Positions 1 through 8,568 of a stretch of 64,000 nt of DNA are shown here, piece after piece (the stretch's first letter is position 1; every line of letters starts with the position of its first letter). Origin of the DNA: an uncultured Spirochaetaceae bacterium (GTDB lineage Bacteria > Spirochaetota > Spirochaetia > Treponematales > Treponemataceae); contig CADANN010000010.1 in NCBI GenBank assembly GCA_902789325.1, positions 1-64,000 on the forward strand. The letters run 5' to 3'. The position numbers and the translations under genes are program-made. The notes under the pieces were generated by a model. It saw nothing but the letters and a program-made list of their open reading frames with translations, did not search any database and was not told where the DNA came from.

Positions 1-240
1 GTCACAGATATCAACTTTTTCAAAGAAATAGCGTTTTCCACCAAACTTTTCTTCGATGTCTTTCAAAGATTCAAGATTTCCTGCGTATGTAAGACAGTCA
101 ACGTTTACTACTGTACCGTCAAAGTTTGCATCATTAAAAAGATTTCCCTCTGCTGAGGACATTCCAAAAAGATAATGAATGAAATTCGAGCCAATAAATC
201 CGGCTCCACCAGTGATAAGAATATTATGAAGTTTTCTCAT
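1..240 (-). CDS. rfbB: dTDP-glucose 4,6-dehydratase, N-terminal part (gene runs off the window)
   Basis: Only the first 80 codons are present. They read from an ATG at 240 leftward and begin [20 protein letters not shown], with the GGxGFIG dinucleotide-binding motif of extended short-chain dehydrogenases. The [16 protein letters not shown] segment that follows is typical of RmlB/RfbB, which converts dTDP-glucose to dTDP-4-keto-6-deoxyglucose for surface-sugar synthesis. The catalytic YxxxK region lies outside the window, so a related UDP-sugar epimerase is not fully excluded. A TATAAT box sits 7 nt before the ATG and no ribosome-binding site is visible. Confidence 0.85.
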   Translation of the reverse strand, partial: MRKLHNILITGGAGFIGSNFIHYLFGMSSAEGNLFNDANFDGTVVNVDCLTYAGNLESLKDIEEKFGGKRYFFEKVDICD

Positions 241-247
241 AAATTTT

Positions 248-276
248 ATTATATCATATATATGGTTAACAGTAAA
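248..276 (-). promoter_or_regulatory. candidate promoter of the rfbB-like gene
   Basis: On the minus strand, TTTACT (276-271), a 17-nt spacer and TATAAT (253-248) precede the ATG at 240 by 7 nt. Transcription would begin at about the start codon, so the mRNA may be leaderless. The prediction rests on sequence only. Confidence 0.5.
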
Positions 277-284
277 CAATACAC

Positions 285-357
285 ATAGACTCGGCCCAAA
301 AAAGGACTAAGCCAACGGGGATGATGTTGTCTTAGCCCTTTTTTGTTCCAAGTCTAT
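285..357 (-). terminator. bipartite hairpin terminator with conserved apex, copy 1
   Basis: The element lies 12 nt after the stop of the leftward pseudouridine synthase gene. The inner stem is AAAAAAGG/CCTTTTTT, an A·C mismatch, CTAAG/CTTAG, a C·T mismatch and CAAC/GTTG, capped by a 9-nt loop read ATCATCCCC on the transcribed strand. An outer stem ATAGACT/AGTCTAT (285-291 with 351-357) encloses it. The T-run after the inner stem fits intrinsic termination of leftward transcription. The 21-nt apex is identical in a second copy at 53655-53739, which has different but complementary stems. Confidence 0.8.
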
Positions 358-369
358 TCGTCATCCCTA

Positions 370-1014
370 TTACATAATAAAAGGCGTAGGAACTTCAAAT
401 ACTCTTTCAATTCCTTCGAGAGGAAGCGTTAAACGAACTGCCGCAAGTTGCAAGCGTTTAATTTTACAAACCTTTTTCAACAGTTTATTCATTTTAAAGT
501 TTCCGTGCTGGTCATCTCCGGCAATCGGGCAGTTGTTTTTTGCAAGATGGATACGAATCTGATGCATACGTCCTGTTTCAAGCTGAAGTTTTATAAGACA
601 CAAAGGAATCTCGCCAGTGCCATTTTCAGTTTCATAAGGTACAGACCATTCTTTTTCTACCTGATAATGAGTTACTGCAGCCTTACTGTCTCCATGCTGA
701 ACTACATCTTCACGAATTACTCCGCTTTTTGAAGGCATTTTACCGGCACATAATGCAGCATATTCTTTTTTTACGATTTTTGAACCAATCAGTTTTGTCC
801 ATTTTCCTGCGGCAACCGGATTTTTTGCAACAACCATAAGTCCAGACGTATCTTTATCAAGGCGGTGTACAAGGTAAACCTTTTGTTCTGTCTGTTCTGC
901 AAAATCACGGTCTACAGAATGTACAACCCCCTGTCCTCCCTGAACGGCAAGTCCAGCTGGTTTATCTATAATAAATATTTCGTTATTCTCATATATAACA
1001 GGTATCATATTCAT
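370..1014 (-). CDS. RluA-family RNA pseudouridine synthase
   Basis: This 214-aa protein is a single catalytic domain without the N-terminal S4 domain of RluC/RluD, so it resembles the short RluA-like branch that isomerises uridines in rRNA or tRNA. The signature HRLDKDTSGLMVVAK spans residues 50-64, with Asp53 as the predicted nucleophile. The GRMHQIRIHLA motif lies near residue 148. The exact RNA target cannot be told from sequence. The ATG at 1014 has no ribosome-binding site, but a TTGCCA-17-TATGAT promoter ends 6 nt before it. A second in-frame ATG lies 6 nt further on. Transcription appears to end at the hairpin 285-357. Confidence 0.92.
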   Translation of the reverse strand: MNMIPVIYENNEIFIIDKPAGLAVQGGQGVVHSVDRDFAEQTEQKVYLVHRLDKDTSGLMVVAKNPVAAGKWTKLIGSKIVKKEYAALCAGKMPSKSGVIREDVVQHGDSKAAVTHYQVEKEWSVPYETENGTGEIPLCLIKLQLETGRMHQIRIHLAKNNCPIAGDDQHGNFKMNKLLKKVCKIKRLQLAAVRLTLPLEGIERVFEVPTPFIM

Positions 1015-1020
1015 CCGATA

Positions 1021-1049
1021 ATCATAACGGAGGCAAATTAAAATGGCAA
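1021..1049 (-). promoter_or_regulatory. candidate promoter overlapping the start of the divergent gene
   Basis: On the minus strand, TTGCCA (1049-1044), a 17-nt spacer and TATGAT (1026-1021) stand 6 nt before the pseudouridine synthase ATG. The -35 box lies inside the first codons of the rightward gene at 1043, and the spacer covers that gene's GGAGG ribosome-binding site. Confidence 0.55.
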
Positions 1050-2218
1050 GATTTTGTACACTTAAAAAGTTTTTTGCACTTTCATTTATATTTTTTGCAT
1101 TTGCAGCACTTTCATTCAGCGAACCAATTACCGACAGAGACTTCGGTTTTTCTCTTGATGTACCAGAAGGTTTTGAGATTTCTGATTATACAGAAGATGG
1201 AATGTCTTACGTTTTTTCACATCCAAATATTCCAGTCACTTTAATTATGAAAATCACCTCTGACCAGGAAGCAAAATCGGCAAAAGAGGTTTTAAAAAAT
1301 AATCTTACCAAGCTTAGTGCAAAAGGAGATACTGATTCTTTTACCTGGAGTGGAAAAACCTGCGGAATCAGTAATTTTTCTATGGTAATTGATACATCAT
1401 ATACCGGATGGGCTATAACAGCTCCTGTCAGACTCAGCGGATATTATGTTCTTCTTTTATGTTATGCACCAACTGAGAAAAAAGGCTGCGAACAGTTTAT
1501 TATTTCTACCTTAAATTCACTTTGTATCGACGAAAACTTGAGAAACCAGCCAGGAATAATCACAAGTTATGCATTTCCATCAGAAGGAAAAAAGGCTATT
1601 GCTTTGAATATTGTCGGCAAACAAATCAAAACCTCTATTGATAAGGTAGATATTGAAGCTTCAAAATTTGTCGTAGATCTTGAATATGCAGTATTGAATC
1701 TTTATGCAAATCATAAGATGTGGAAGGAAGCCTGGCAGCGATATTACAGAATGATTTACCGTGACAATGCAGGTCGCCTTGAACAGACAGCAGCAGATGT
1801 TTACAACGCTGTTTATCCTGAACTTAAAACAAAATATCATGAAGAAGCTGATATCAAATATGCACAGGCACTTTTAACATGGGTACAAAACTTCAGTTAC
1901 GAACGTGCAAAATCAAAAAATGAATCAGATTTCACCAGTCTTCCAGCAGCAATCTCAGGAACCGGAAGTGATTGTGACAGCCGCAGTATGCTTGTCAGCG
2001 CTTTGTTGAATTATACAGGAATTGATACAGCAATTTTGATTTCACGAGAATATTCACATGCAGTGGTAGTAACCGACATTCCAGCCCCAGGCCAGACTTT
2101 CACAATGGAAAATGGTCGTGAGTATATATTTGGAGAGACCACAGCCCACGTAACCTGGGGTATGATCTCTCAAGACCACGCAGATAGAACGAAATGGATT
2201 CCAGTAAGTTTTTACTAG
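1043..2218 (+). CDS. secreted transglutaminase-like protein
   Basis: The protein has 391 aa and an N-terminal signal peptide (hydrophobic residues about 9-25, likely cut after ALSFS). The middle is a mixed region with no family I recognise. The C-terminal part resembles transglutaminase-like cysteine proteins: Cys311 sits in GSDCDSRSM, His339 in EYSHAVVV and Glu365 in FGETT, giving a Cys-His-acid order with Glu in place of the usual Asp. It probably acts in the periplasm; peptidase, cross-linking or purely structural roles all remain possible. GGAGG lies 9 nt before the ATG. The gene ends next to convergent ptsN without a terminator between them. Confidence 0.75.
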   Translation: MARFCTLKKFFALSFIFFAFAALSFSEPITDRDFGFSLDVPEGFEISDYTEDGMSYVFSHPNIPVTLIMKITSDQEAKSAKEVLKNNLTKLSAKGDTDSFTWSGKTCGISNFSMVIDTSYTGWAITAPVRLSGYYVLLLCYAPTEKKGCEQFIISTLNSLCIDENLRNQPGIITSYAFPSEGKKAIALNIVGKQIKTSIDKVDIEASKFVVDLEYAVLNLYANHKMWKEAWQRYYRMIYRDNAGRLEQTAADVYNAVYPELKTKYHEEADIKYAQALLTWVQNFSYERAKSKNESDFTSLPAAISGTGSDCDSRSMLVSALLNYTGIDTAILISREYSHAVVVTDIPAPGQTFTMENGREYIFGETTAHVTWGMISQDHADRTKWIPVSFY

Positions 2219-2866
2219 TTATGCTTTAATCAAAAGATCGTAAACTTCCTTTTCGTTCAATGCGCCAAGCATAGCGTCACGGAGATCTTTATCCTTGAAC
2301 TTTGCACTGAAGTGAGAAATTGTCTTAAGATAATATGAATGCTGATTATAAGCAGCGGCAATCATAAAGAGAAGATTTACCGGCTGATCATCGATTGTCT
2401 GATAATCCTCAATAGGCTTACGGCAAACACCAACTGCCATTACAAGATCAGTTACAGAAGAAAGACGAACGTGAGGAATAGCAATACCACGACCAATTGC
2501 TGTAGACATAAGCTCTTCGCGTTTAAGGATTTCCTGAGTCAATTCCGGACCATCCTTTACCTGAGGAGCTGTAGCAAGAACATCTGCAAGCTGTACAAGT
2601 GCATCATGCTGAGTTGTCTGATTAATAAAAACAATGCGGTCAGGAGAAAGAATGTTTCTTACCTGAATAGTCTGTTCAGCCTGTTTTGCAGAATCAGATG
2701 AAAGGCGGGCATTTACCCAGTTTTCAACTTCTGATTTTTTGAAACGCCAAACAGTTCCGATTTTACCGGCAGGAATCTCACCCTTCTGGGCCCAATCATA
2801 AACAGTTCTGTCTGATACACGAAGATATTTTGCTACTTCTTCAATTGTAAGGATATCGTCTTCCAT
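2219..2866 (-). CDS. ptsN: PTS IIA (PtsN-like) protein with N-terminal DNA-binding helix-turn-helix
   Basis: Residues 5-52 form an excisionase/MerR-like helix-turn-helix (LTIEEVAKYLRVSDRTVYDW, then a VWRFKKSEVENW wing). Residues about 70-215 form a fructose/mannitol-type EIIA domain with the phosphorylatable histidine at position 132 (GIAIPHVR). No EIIB or EIIC gene is nearby, which fits a regulatory role like nitrogen-PTS PtsN. The fusion suggests phosphorylation state controls binding to DNA; that is inference. The gene is monocistronic and diverges from the gene at 2998. Confidence 0.88.
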   Translation of the reverse strand: MEDDILTIEEVAKYLRVSDRTVYDWAQKGEIPAGKIGTVWRFKKSEVENWVNARLSSDSAKQAEQTIQVRNILSPDRIVFINQTTQHDALVQLADVLATAPQVKDGPELTQEILKREELMSTAIGRGIAIPHVRLSSVTDLVMAVGVCRKPIEDYQTIDDQPVNLLFMIAAAYNQHSYYLKTISHFSAKFKDKDLRDAMLGALNEKEVYDLLIKA

Positions 2867-2962
2867 TTAAATTCCTCATTTTTTTACAGTTTTTTAATCA
2901 TTTCGTTTGAAATCTATGTAATATTTTGCATACTTTGCGGTATTTTGTCAATAATAGAATAA

Positions 2963-2991
2963 TTGATAAAATAGCTTTTATAGGATATTAT
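2963..2991 (+). promoter_or_regulatory. candidate promoter for the propeller-like protein
   Basis: TTGATA (2963-2968), a 17-nt spacer and TATTAT (2986-2991) are followed after 6 nt by the ATG at 2998. No good ribosome-binding site lies between, so the transcript may be leaderless. Confidence 0.55.
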
Positions 2992-2997
2992 GGAATA

Positions 2998-4059
2998 ATG
3001 AAACAAAAAAAACATATTGGACTTGCATTATTTTTAATAATTTTTATTTCAATCATATATATAATTCTAGCTTTAAAACCTCTGAATAAGGAATACAGTT
3101 TTACTCCGGTTTGGAAAATCAGCACTGCTAATCCTGTAATTAATAATTCTGGCTCAAAGCCACATTCTTATTTTCACCTTGGACAGACCCTTGGTTATTT
3201 TGATGAAGACGGAAACATTTCTCTATATAAAACATTTCCTGCTAAAGTTTCTATTTCTGATTCTTATTTTGCTACCTACGACTCAGAAGCTAAGAATACA
3301 GAATTCTATAACGCAGACGGTTCTAAGGCTGGTGTAATTGAAGCAAGCGGTTTCCCATATTTTAAGGGCAATCTTATTTATGTATTTCTTCCAGGCGGAT
3401 GTTCTTTCTCAAAATGTTCTGAAACTGGAAAAATCCTCTGGACATTCGAAGGAACCTTCCCTATTACAGCATTTGCAGCAAAAGAAAATTACACTGCAGT
3501 AGGTCTTTCAAACGGAACAATCAAGGTATTAAACAATGAAAATGGTTCTACAGAAATTGATTTTGCTCCAGGCGGAAGTGATTATCCGGTAATTCTCGGT
3601 CTTGATATTTCAGAAGACGGCCAGTATATTGCTTCAATTTCGGGCCACAACCATCAGCGTTTTGTTTTATCACATCGCGAAGAAAATCAGCAGAAAATCA
3701 TTTATCATAAGTTTTTTGATCACGATTCTCCTTACCGCACTATTGTTCATTTTGGAAATGATGGCAAAAGAGTTTTCTATAACTTCTATAAAGGACTTGG
3801 AATTTACAATATTGAAACTAAAGATGAACAGACTCTTTCAATAAAGGATAAACTGTTATCAATTGAAGAAACTGATGATCTTACCCTCCTTTTAGGAAAA
3901 GAGAAAAATACTTATACAGTTTCTGTAATTGATAATACAAATACTCTTGAAGGCGCATTCTCATTTACAGCTGATTCAGCCTTCCTTCATGCTACAGACA
4001 ATAACATCTATCTTGGTAAAGATAATTCAATTTCAAAAATCCAGGTAACAAGAGAATAA
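2998..4059 (+). CDS. membrane-anchored beta-propeller-like protein of unknown function
   Basis: Taking the ATG at 2998 (an in-frame codon at 2926 would add 24 residues, but the promoter ends at 2991) gives 353 aa. Residues about 6-26 are one hydrophobic anchor (IGLALFLIIFISIIYIILAL). The rest is exported, with repeated short strands such as GNLIYVFLPGG, ILWTFEG, YTAVGLSNGTIKVL and QYIASISGH. These resemble WD40/PQQ-type propeller blades. No enzyme motif was found. It is followed 11 nt later by the LytM-like gene at 4071, so the two are probably co-transcribed and may act together at the cell wall. Confidence 0.72.
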   Translation: MKQKKHIGLALFLIIFISIIYIILALKPLNKEYSFTPVWKISTANPVINNSGSKPHSYFHLGQTLGYFDEDGNISLYKTFPAKVSISDSYFATYDSEAKNTEFYNADGSKAGVIEASGFPYFKGNLIYVFLPGGCSFSKCSETGKILWTFEGTFPITAFAAKENYTAVGLSNGTIKVLNNENGSTEIDFAPGGSDYPVILGLDISEDGQYIASISGHNHQRFVLSHREENQQKIIYHKFFDHDSPYRTIVHFGNDGKRVFYNFYKGLGIYNIETKDEQTLSIKDKLLSIEETDDLTLLLGKEKNTYTVSVIDNTNTLEGAFSFTADSAFLHATDNNIYLGKDNSISKIQVTRE

Positions 4060-4070
4060 AGAGGTCAGAA

Positions 4071-4934
4071 ATGAAAAAACTACTACTTTCAACAGCTTTA
4101 CTGCTCATCACATCATTTGCATTTAGTTTTGACTGGCCACAGGCTGATGTTACAAAAGATTCTTTTAATTCATATTTTGGACAGAATCGTGGCGGCATTT
4201 TAAGCACTTCAATTATTTTCTCTGAACCAGAAGAAGTTAGAGCTGCAGAAGATGGTTATATTATTGCAGTTCTTACAGAAAATGCGGATGATTCTGATTT
4301 TTTCCCTTCAACACTTGGAACAGCAGTTATTCTTTCACATAATGATGATTTAGTTTCAGTATACGGAAATCTTGATGCTCAGACTCTTACATTAAAAAAT
4401 GAAAACGAGCGCTCTGTTGATGGAGGAGCTATAATTGCTTCGAGCGGAAATTCCGGTTTCCAGGAAAATCATGGAAATCTTGAATTTCAGATTATTGATG
4501 CAAAAAACAAATCTGCAATCAATCCAAAAGTTCTTATGCCACGTGCAGAAGAAGAAATGCCTCTTTCACTTACAGGCATTATGATTGGCAGTAAGAATAA
4601 CGATTTTTATGATATCAATGTTTATAAAACCTATAACTCTGGACTTTATAAGGTTTACTTTAAGCGTAATCCTATAGCAGCTCCTTACAGAACCTCAGTT
4701 TCTATAAACGGTGTAATTGTAGACCAGCTTTCTTATGATATGATTACTCAGGAAAACAACAAACTGTGTATCATCGGAAAAAAGAAATACACAGATGCTG
4801 ATATTTTCCCAAACAATGATTTACAGCTGCTCGGTGAAGTAATGTTTACTCCAGGACGCGCAACTCTTGGTCTTTCAATTACTGACACCCTCGGAAATGT
4901 AAAGCAGCTTAATTACAATATTGTAATCAAATAA
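4071..4934 (+). CDS. secreted LytM/M23-like protein with degenerate active site
   Basis: A signal peptide (residues 1-19, ending SFAFS) is followed by an M23-like fold: VRAAEDGYIIAVL, then TAVILSHNDDLVSVYGNL, then IIASSGNSG and HGNLEFQI. Active M23 peptidases carry a YGHL histidine and an HLHFE pair. Here these read YGNL and NLEFQ, so zinc hydrolysis is doubtful and an amidase-activator or scaffold role is more likely. Residues about 165-287 form an unrecognised C-terminal region. AAAGAGG precedes the ATG. Co-transcribed with the gene at 2998. Confidence 0.75.
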   Translation: MKKLLLSTALLLITSFAFSFDWPQADVTKDSFNSYFGQNRGGILSTSIIFSEPEEVRAAEDGYIIAVLTENADDSDFFPSTLGTAVILSHNDDLVSVYGNLDAQTLTLKNENERSVDGGAIIASSGNSGFQENHGNLEFQIIDAKNKSAINPKVLMPRAEEEMPLSLTGIMIGSKNNDFYDINVYKTYNSGLYKVYFKRNPIAAPYRTSVSINGVIVDQLSYDMITQENNKLCIIGKKKYTDADIFPNNDLQLLGEVMFTPGRATLGLSITDTLGNVKQLNYNIVIK

Positions 4935-4972
4935 TGAGTAATGCTACAGTATTTTTCTTCTCTATATAATAT

Positions 4973-5001
4973 TTGTTAAAAAAGAAATTTCATGTTAAAA
5001 T
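4973..5001 (+). promoter_or_regulatory. candidate promoter for the phosphohexomutase genes
   Basis: TTGTTA (4973-4978), a 17-nt spacer and TAAAAT (4996-5001) lie 29 nt before the start at 5031. An alternative TATAAT occurs at 5004-5009. Confidence 0.45.
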
Positions 5002-5030
5002 AGTATAATTAAGTTTAATGGGAGTAGAAC

Positions 5031-6791
5031 TTGGAACATAACATGATTTTGTCAGCATCCGGCTGGCGTAAGGTTTTTGCAGCATCCGGAGACGAGCAGG
5101 ATAAGAATCCTGAAATTACAGACACTGACAGAAGCATTGCCGTAATTGCGGCAGATGTTTTTTTTGATTACATCAGCAAAGTTAGCGGACAGGAAGCACC
5201 TGTTATTGCACTTGGTATTGATGCACGCCCGACTGGCCCAGCTCTTGCAGATGCAATGATTCATGCCCTTGTAAAAAAGGGAGCAATTCTCCAATACAGC
5301 GCGGTTACCTCAGCTCCAGAGATTATGGCTTATGCTAAAAAACTCGATGGCTTTATTTACATTTCAGCTAGTCATAATCCGGTAGGACATAACGGAATTA
5401 AATTTGGAACTAACGATGGTGGAGTTCTTTGCGCACAAGAAAACAAAAAATTAGTTGATGATTTTCTTAAAAGGCTTTCAGATGACAAAGGAGTTGCAGA
5501 AGCTGTAAAAAAAGCTTATTCCTGCACAACTTCAGAATTAAAGGCTGTTTATGAAATTAAAGACAGTTCAAAGCATAACGCACTTACTGCTTACAAAAAT
5601 TTTGCAAACGAAACAATCACAGGAACTGATAATAAAGAATATCAGGCTGATTTCTTTGGAATGCTTGATACCTTTATAGCTTCAAAACCTCTTGGTGTTG
5701 TTTGTGATTTTAATGGAAGCTCACGCTATCAGAGTATTGACCGAGAATTCTTTAAGGAACGCAAAATCAATTTCTATTCAATAAATGATTATGAAATTGC
5801 GCATGAAATTATTCCTGAAGCAGAAAATCTCGTTCACGTTGCAGCAGAAATGGAACGCCTTCACAAAGAAGGTCATTCCGAAGTTGTATTAGGTTATATG
5901 CCAGACTGTGACGGCGATCGCGGTAATATTGTTTACTGGGATGAAAAGGCCGGTAAGGCTGTCATTCTAAAGGCACAGGAAGTATTCAGTCTTTCCGTTC
6001 TTGCAGAACTCACCTATTCTATCTGGCAGCATGGAGAAGAAAAAGACTTTAAGCCTGCTGTAGTTGTAAACTGCCCTACTTCAATGCGAATTAACGAAAT
6101 TGCTTCAGCTCTTGGCGCAGAAGTATTCCGTGCTGAAGTTGGTGAAGCAAATGTTGTAAACCTTGCAAGGGAAAAACGTTCTCAAGGTTACACAGTCCGC
6201 ATTCTTGGAGAAGGTTCAAACGGTGGAACAATTACTTACCCTGCAGCCGTACGCGACCCGCTCAATACAATTTTTGCATTGCTCAAACTCTTGATGATGA
6301 GAGAAAGTGGATTGTATGAAATGTGGTGCAAAAAATCGGGCCAGAAATATAATCCTGATTTTACACTCAGCGACGTAATTGCATCGCTTCCAGTATATAC
6401 AACAACCGGAGTTTCTGAGCCACGCGCAGTTCTTAAGGTAAAAACAACAGATCATACAAAACTTAAGGCAGCATTCCAGAAAGCTTTTGAAGCAGACTGG
6501 AAAAAGAAATCAGCTGAACTTAAGAAAAAATATGGCATTGAGTCATGGGAAGCAGTTATCACAAAGGGAACTGTTGAGACGTGCGGTGTAAAAGACTTTT
6601 CAAAATCAGAAAAAGGTGGACTTAAAGTTCTTTTCAAGGATAAAGATTCAAAGCCTATAGCCTTTATCTGGATGCGCGGAAGTGGAACAGAACCTGTATT
6701 CCGAATCATGTGCGACGTAAAAGGCGACAAACCAGATATGGAAAAAGCACTTCTTGAGTGGGAAACTGATTTGATTAAAAAGGCTGATTAA
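5031..6791 (+). CDS. phosphoglucomutase/phosphomannomutase family protein (TTG start)
   Basis: This 586-aa protein belongs to the alpha-D-phosphohexomutase superfamily, which moves phosphate between C1 and C6 of hexoses. Visible motifs are the phosphoserine loop ISASHNPVGHNGIKFG, the metal loop MPDCDGDRGN, the sugar loop GEGSNGGTI and the phosphate-binding RGSGTEPVFR. It is longer than typical PGMs and not closely like its tandem neighbour. GGGAG lies 6 nt before TTG 5031, while the first ATG (5043) is 18 nt away, so TTG is the preferred start. It probably links glycogen or glycolytic glucose phosphate with cell-envelope sugars. Confidence 0.88.
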   Translation: MEHNMILSASGWRKVFAASGDEQDKNPEITDTDRSIAVIAADVFFDYISKVSGQEAPVIALGIDARPTGPALADAMIHALVKKGAILQYSAVTSAPEIMAYAKKLDGFIYISASHNPVGHNGIKFGTNDGGVLCAQENKKLVDDFLKRLSDDKGVAEAVKKAYSCTTSELKAVYEIKDSSKHNALTAYKNFANETITGTDNKEYQADFFGMLDTFIASKPLGVVCDFNGSSRYQSIDREFFKERKINFYSINDYEIAHEIIPEAENLVHVAAEMERLHKEGHSEVVLGYMPDCDGDRGNIVYWDEKAGKAVILKAQEVFSLSVLAELTYSIWQHGEEKDFKPAVVVNCPTSMRINEIASALGAEVFRAEVGEANVVNLAREKRSQGYTVRILGEGSNGGTITYPAAVRDPLNTIFALLKLLMMRESGLYEMWCKKSGQKYNPDFTLSDVIASLPVYTTTGVSEPRAVLKVKTTDHTKLKAAFQKAFEADWKKKSAELKKKYGIESWEAVITKGTVETCGVKDFSKSEKGGLKVLFKDKDSKPIAFIWMRGSGTEPVFRIMCDVKGDKPDMEKALLEWETDLIKKAD

Positions 6792-6822
6792 TATATTATA
6801 TACACATTACAGGAGCTACATA

Positions 6823-8568
6823 ATGGAAAAAGAAGAAATCTTAAAGCGTGCAAAAGCTTACATTGCCGCAGAAAAAGATGAACGATTCAGCAAGGAAGTC
6901 GAAGAACTTATTGCTAAAGAAGATTATAAGGAACTTGAAGACCGCTTCTACCAGACACTCGAATTCGGAACTGGTGGACTTCGCGGAATTATGGGTGGCG
7001 GAACAAACCGCATGAACACACTCGAAATCAATATGGCAACACAGGGACTCGCTAACTATGTTCTTAAAGCATTCCCTGACAAGGCAAAAGCTGGAACTTT
7101 GAGCGCAGTTGTTGCATACGACAGCCGCTTGAACTCAGATGTATTTGCAGAAGCTACAGCACTTATTTTTGCTGCAAACGGAATTAAGGCTTACCTTTTC
7201 TCAGGACTTCGCCCAACTCCAGAATTGTCTTTCGCAATCCGCGAACTCAAGGCACAGACTGGTGTTGTTGTTACAGCATCTCATAACCCAAGAATGTATA
7301 ACGGTTATAAAGCTTACTGGGACAATGGTGCACAGGTAATCGAGCCACATGACGTTGGTATTATCGAAGAAGTAAACAAGGTTACAGAAGTTAAGACTAT
7401 GTCTAAGGACGAAGCTCTTAAAGCTGGTAAACTTGTAATGATTGATAAAGAAATTGATGAAAAGTTCTGGGCTATGTGTAAGGCACAGCTCTTCCGCCCA
7501 GACCTCATCAAAGAAAAGGCAAAAGACGTTCGCATTGTTTACACACCACTGCACGGAACTGGTGCTATGCATGTTGAAAAGGTTCTTGGAGATCTGGGCC
7601 TTAACATCATTACTGTTCCAGAACAGCGCGAACCAGATGGAAACTTTCCTACTGTTGAAAAGCCAAACCCAGAAGAGAAGCCAGCTCTTACTCTTGCAGT
7701 TGAACTTGCAAAGAAAGAAAAGGCAGACGGTGTAATGGCAACTGACCCTGACTCAGACCGCTTTGGTACTGCATTCCCAGACAAGGACGGAAACTTTGTT
7801 CTTCTCAGCGGAAACCAGATGGGTGCCCTTCTTATGGATTATGTAATGCGCTCAAGAACAGAACTCGGAAAGATGCCTGCAAATCCTGGCTGTGTACGCT
7901 CAATCGTAACATCTCCATTCGGTGACTACATCTGTAAAAAATACGGTGTAAAGATGTTCGACTGTCTTACAGGTTTTAAGTGGATTGCCGCTAAAGAAGA
8001 AGAATTCGAAAACGCTGGAACAAACAACTATGTATTCGGTCTTGAAGAGAGCTACGGCTACAAGATTGAAAAAGAAGTTATGGATAAAGACGGTGTATCA
8101 GCGGCAGCAATGTGTGCTGAAATGATTCTTTACTGGAGAAGCCAGGGAAAGAGCCTTCTTGAACATCTTGATGATATGTACAAAGAGTTTGGTTACTTCG
8201 AAGACCGCGCAATTTCACAGTACTTCCCAGGCGCTTCTGGTGGAGAAACTATGAAGGCTATGATGGCAAGCATGAGAAGCAATCCTCCAGCAACACTTGG
8301 TGGAGAAAAGATTCTCAAGGTTCGCGATCTCTTGTGCGATCCAGATCTTCCAAAGAGCAACGTTCTTCAGTTCTATCTTGAAAGCGGTACAATTGTAAGT
8401 GCTCGTCCTTCAGGAACAGAACCAAAGATTAAGTTCTACATCAACTCTATGATTCCAGCTGGAGAAGGTACAGACGCATGGCTTGCTGAAGCTAAGAAGA
8501 AGGCTGGCGTACTTTGCGACGGAATCTCAGCTGATATCCAGAAGATTATTGATGCAGCATCCAAATAA
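6823..8568 (+). CDS. phosphoglucomutase (PGM2-like phosphohexomutase)
   Basis: The 581-aa product has the order typical of the PGM2/PgcA branch: LEFGTGGLRGIMGGG near residue 46, the phosphoserine loop TASHNPRMYNGYKAYW near 150, the metal loop TDPDSDRFG near 310, SYGY near 410 and the phosphate loop RPSGTEPKIKF near 530. It interconverts glucose-1-phosphate and glucose-6-phosphate and may act on pentose phosphates. GGAG precedes the ATG. The gene is 31 nt after the previous mutase and overlaps the exonuclease gene by 17 nt, so all three are likely one transcript. Low divergence from the family and strong codon bias suggest high expression. Confidence 0.92.
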   Translation: MEKEEILKRAKAYIAAEKDERFSKEVEELIAKEDYKELEDRFYQTLEFGTGGLRGIMGGGTNRMNTLEINMATQGLANYVLKAFPDKAKAGTLSAVVAYDSRLNSDVFAEATALIFAANGIKAYLFSGLRPTPELSFAIRELKAQTGVVVTASHNPRMYNGYKAYWDNGAQVIEPHDVGIIEEVNKVTEVKTMSKDEALKAGKLVMIDKEIDEKFWAMCKAQLFRPDLIKEKAKDVRIVYTPLHGTGAMHVEKVLGDLGLNIITVPEQREPDGNFPTVEKPNPEEKPALTLAVELAKKEKADGVMATDPDSDRFGTAFPDKDGNFVLLSGNQMGALLMDYVMRSRTELGKMPANPGCVRSIVTSPFGDYICKKYGVKMFDCLTGFKWIAAKEEEFENAGTNNYVFGLEESYGYKIEKEVMDKDGVSAAAMCAEMILYWRSQGKSLLEHLDDMYKEFGYFEDRAISQYFPGASGGETMKAMMASMRSNPPATLGGEKILKVRDLLCDPDLPKSNVLQFYLESGTIVSARPSGTEPKIKFYINSMIPAGEGTDAWLAEAKKKAGVLCDGISADIQKIIDAASK

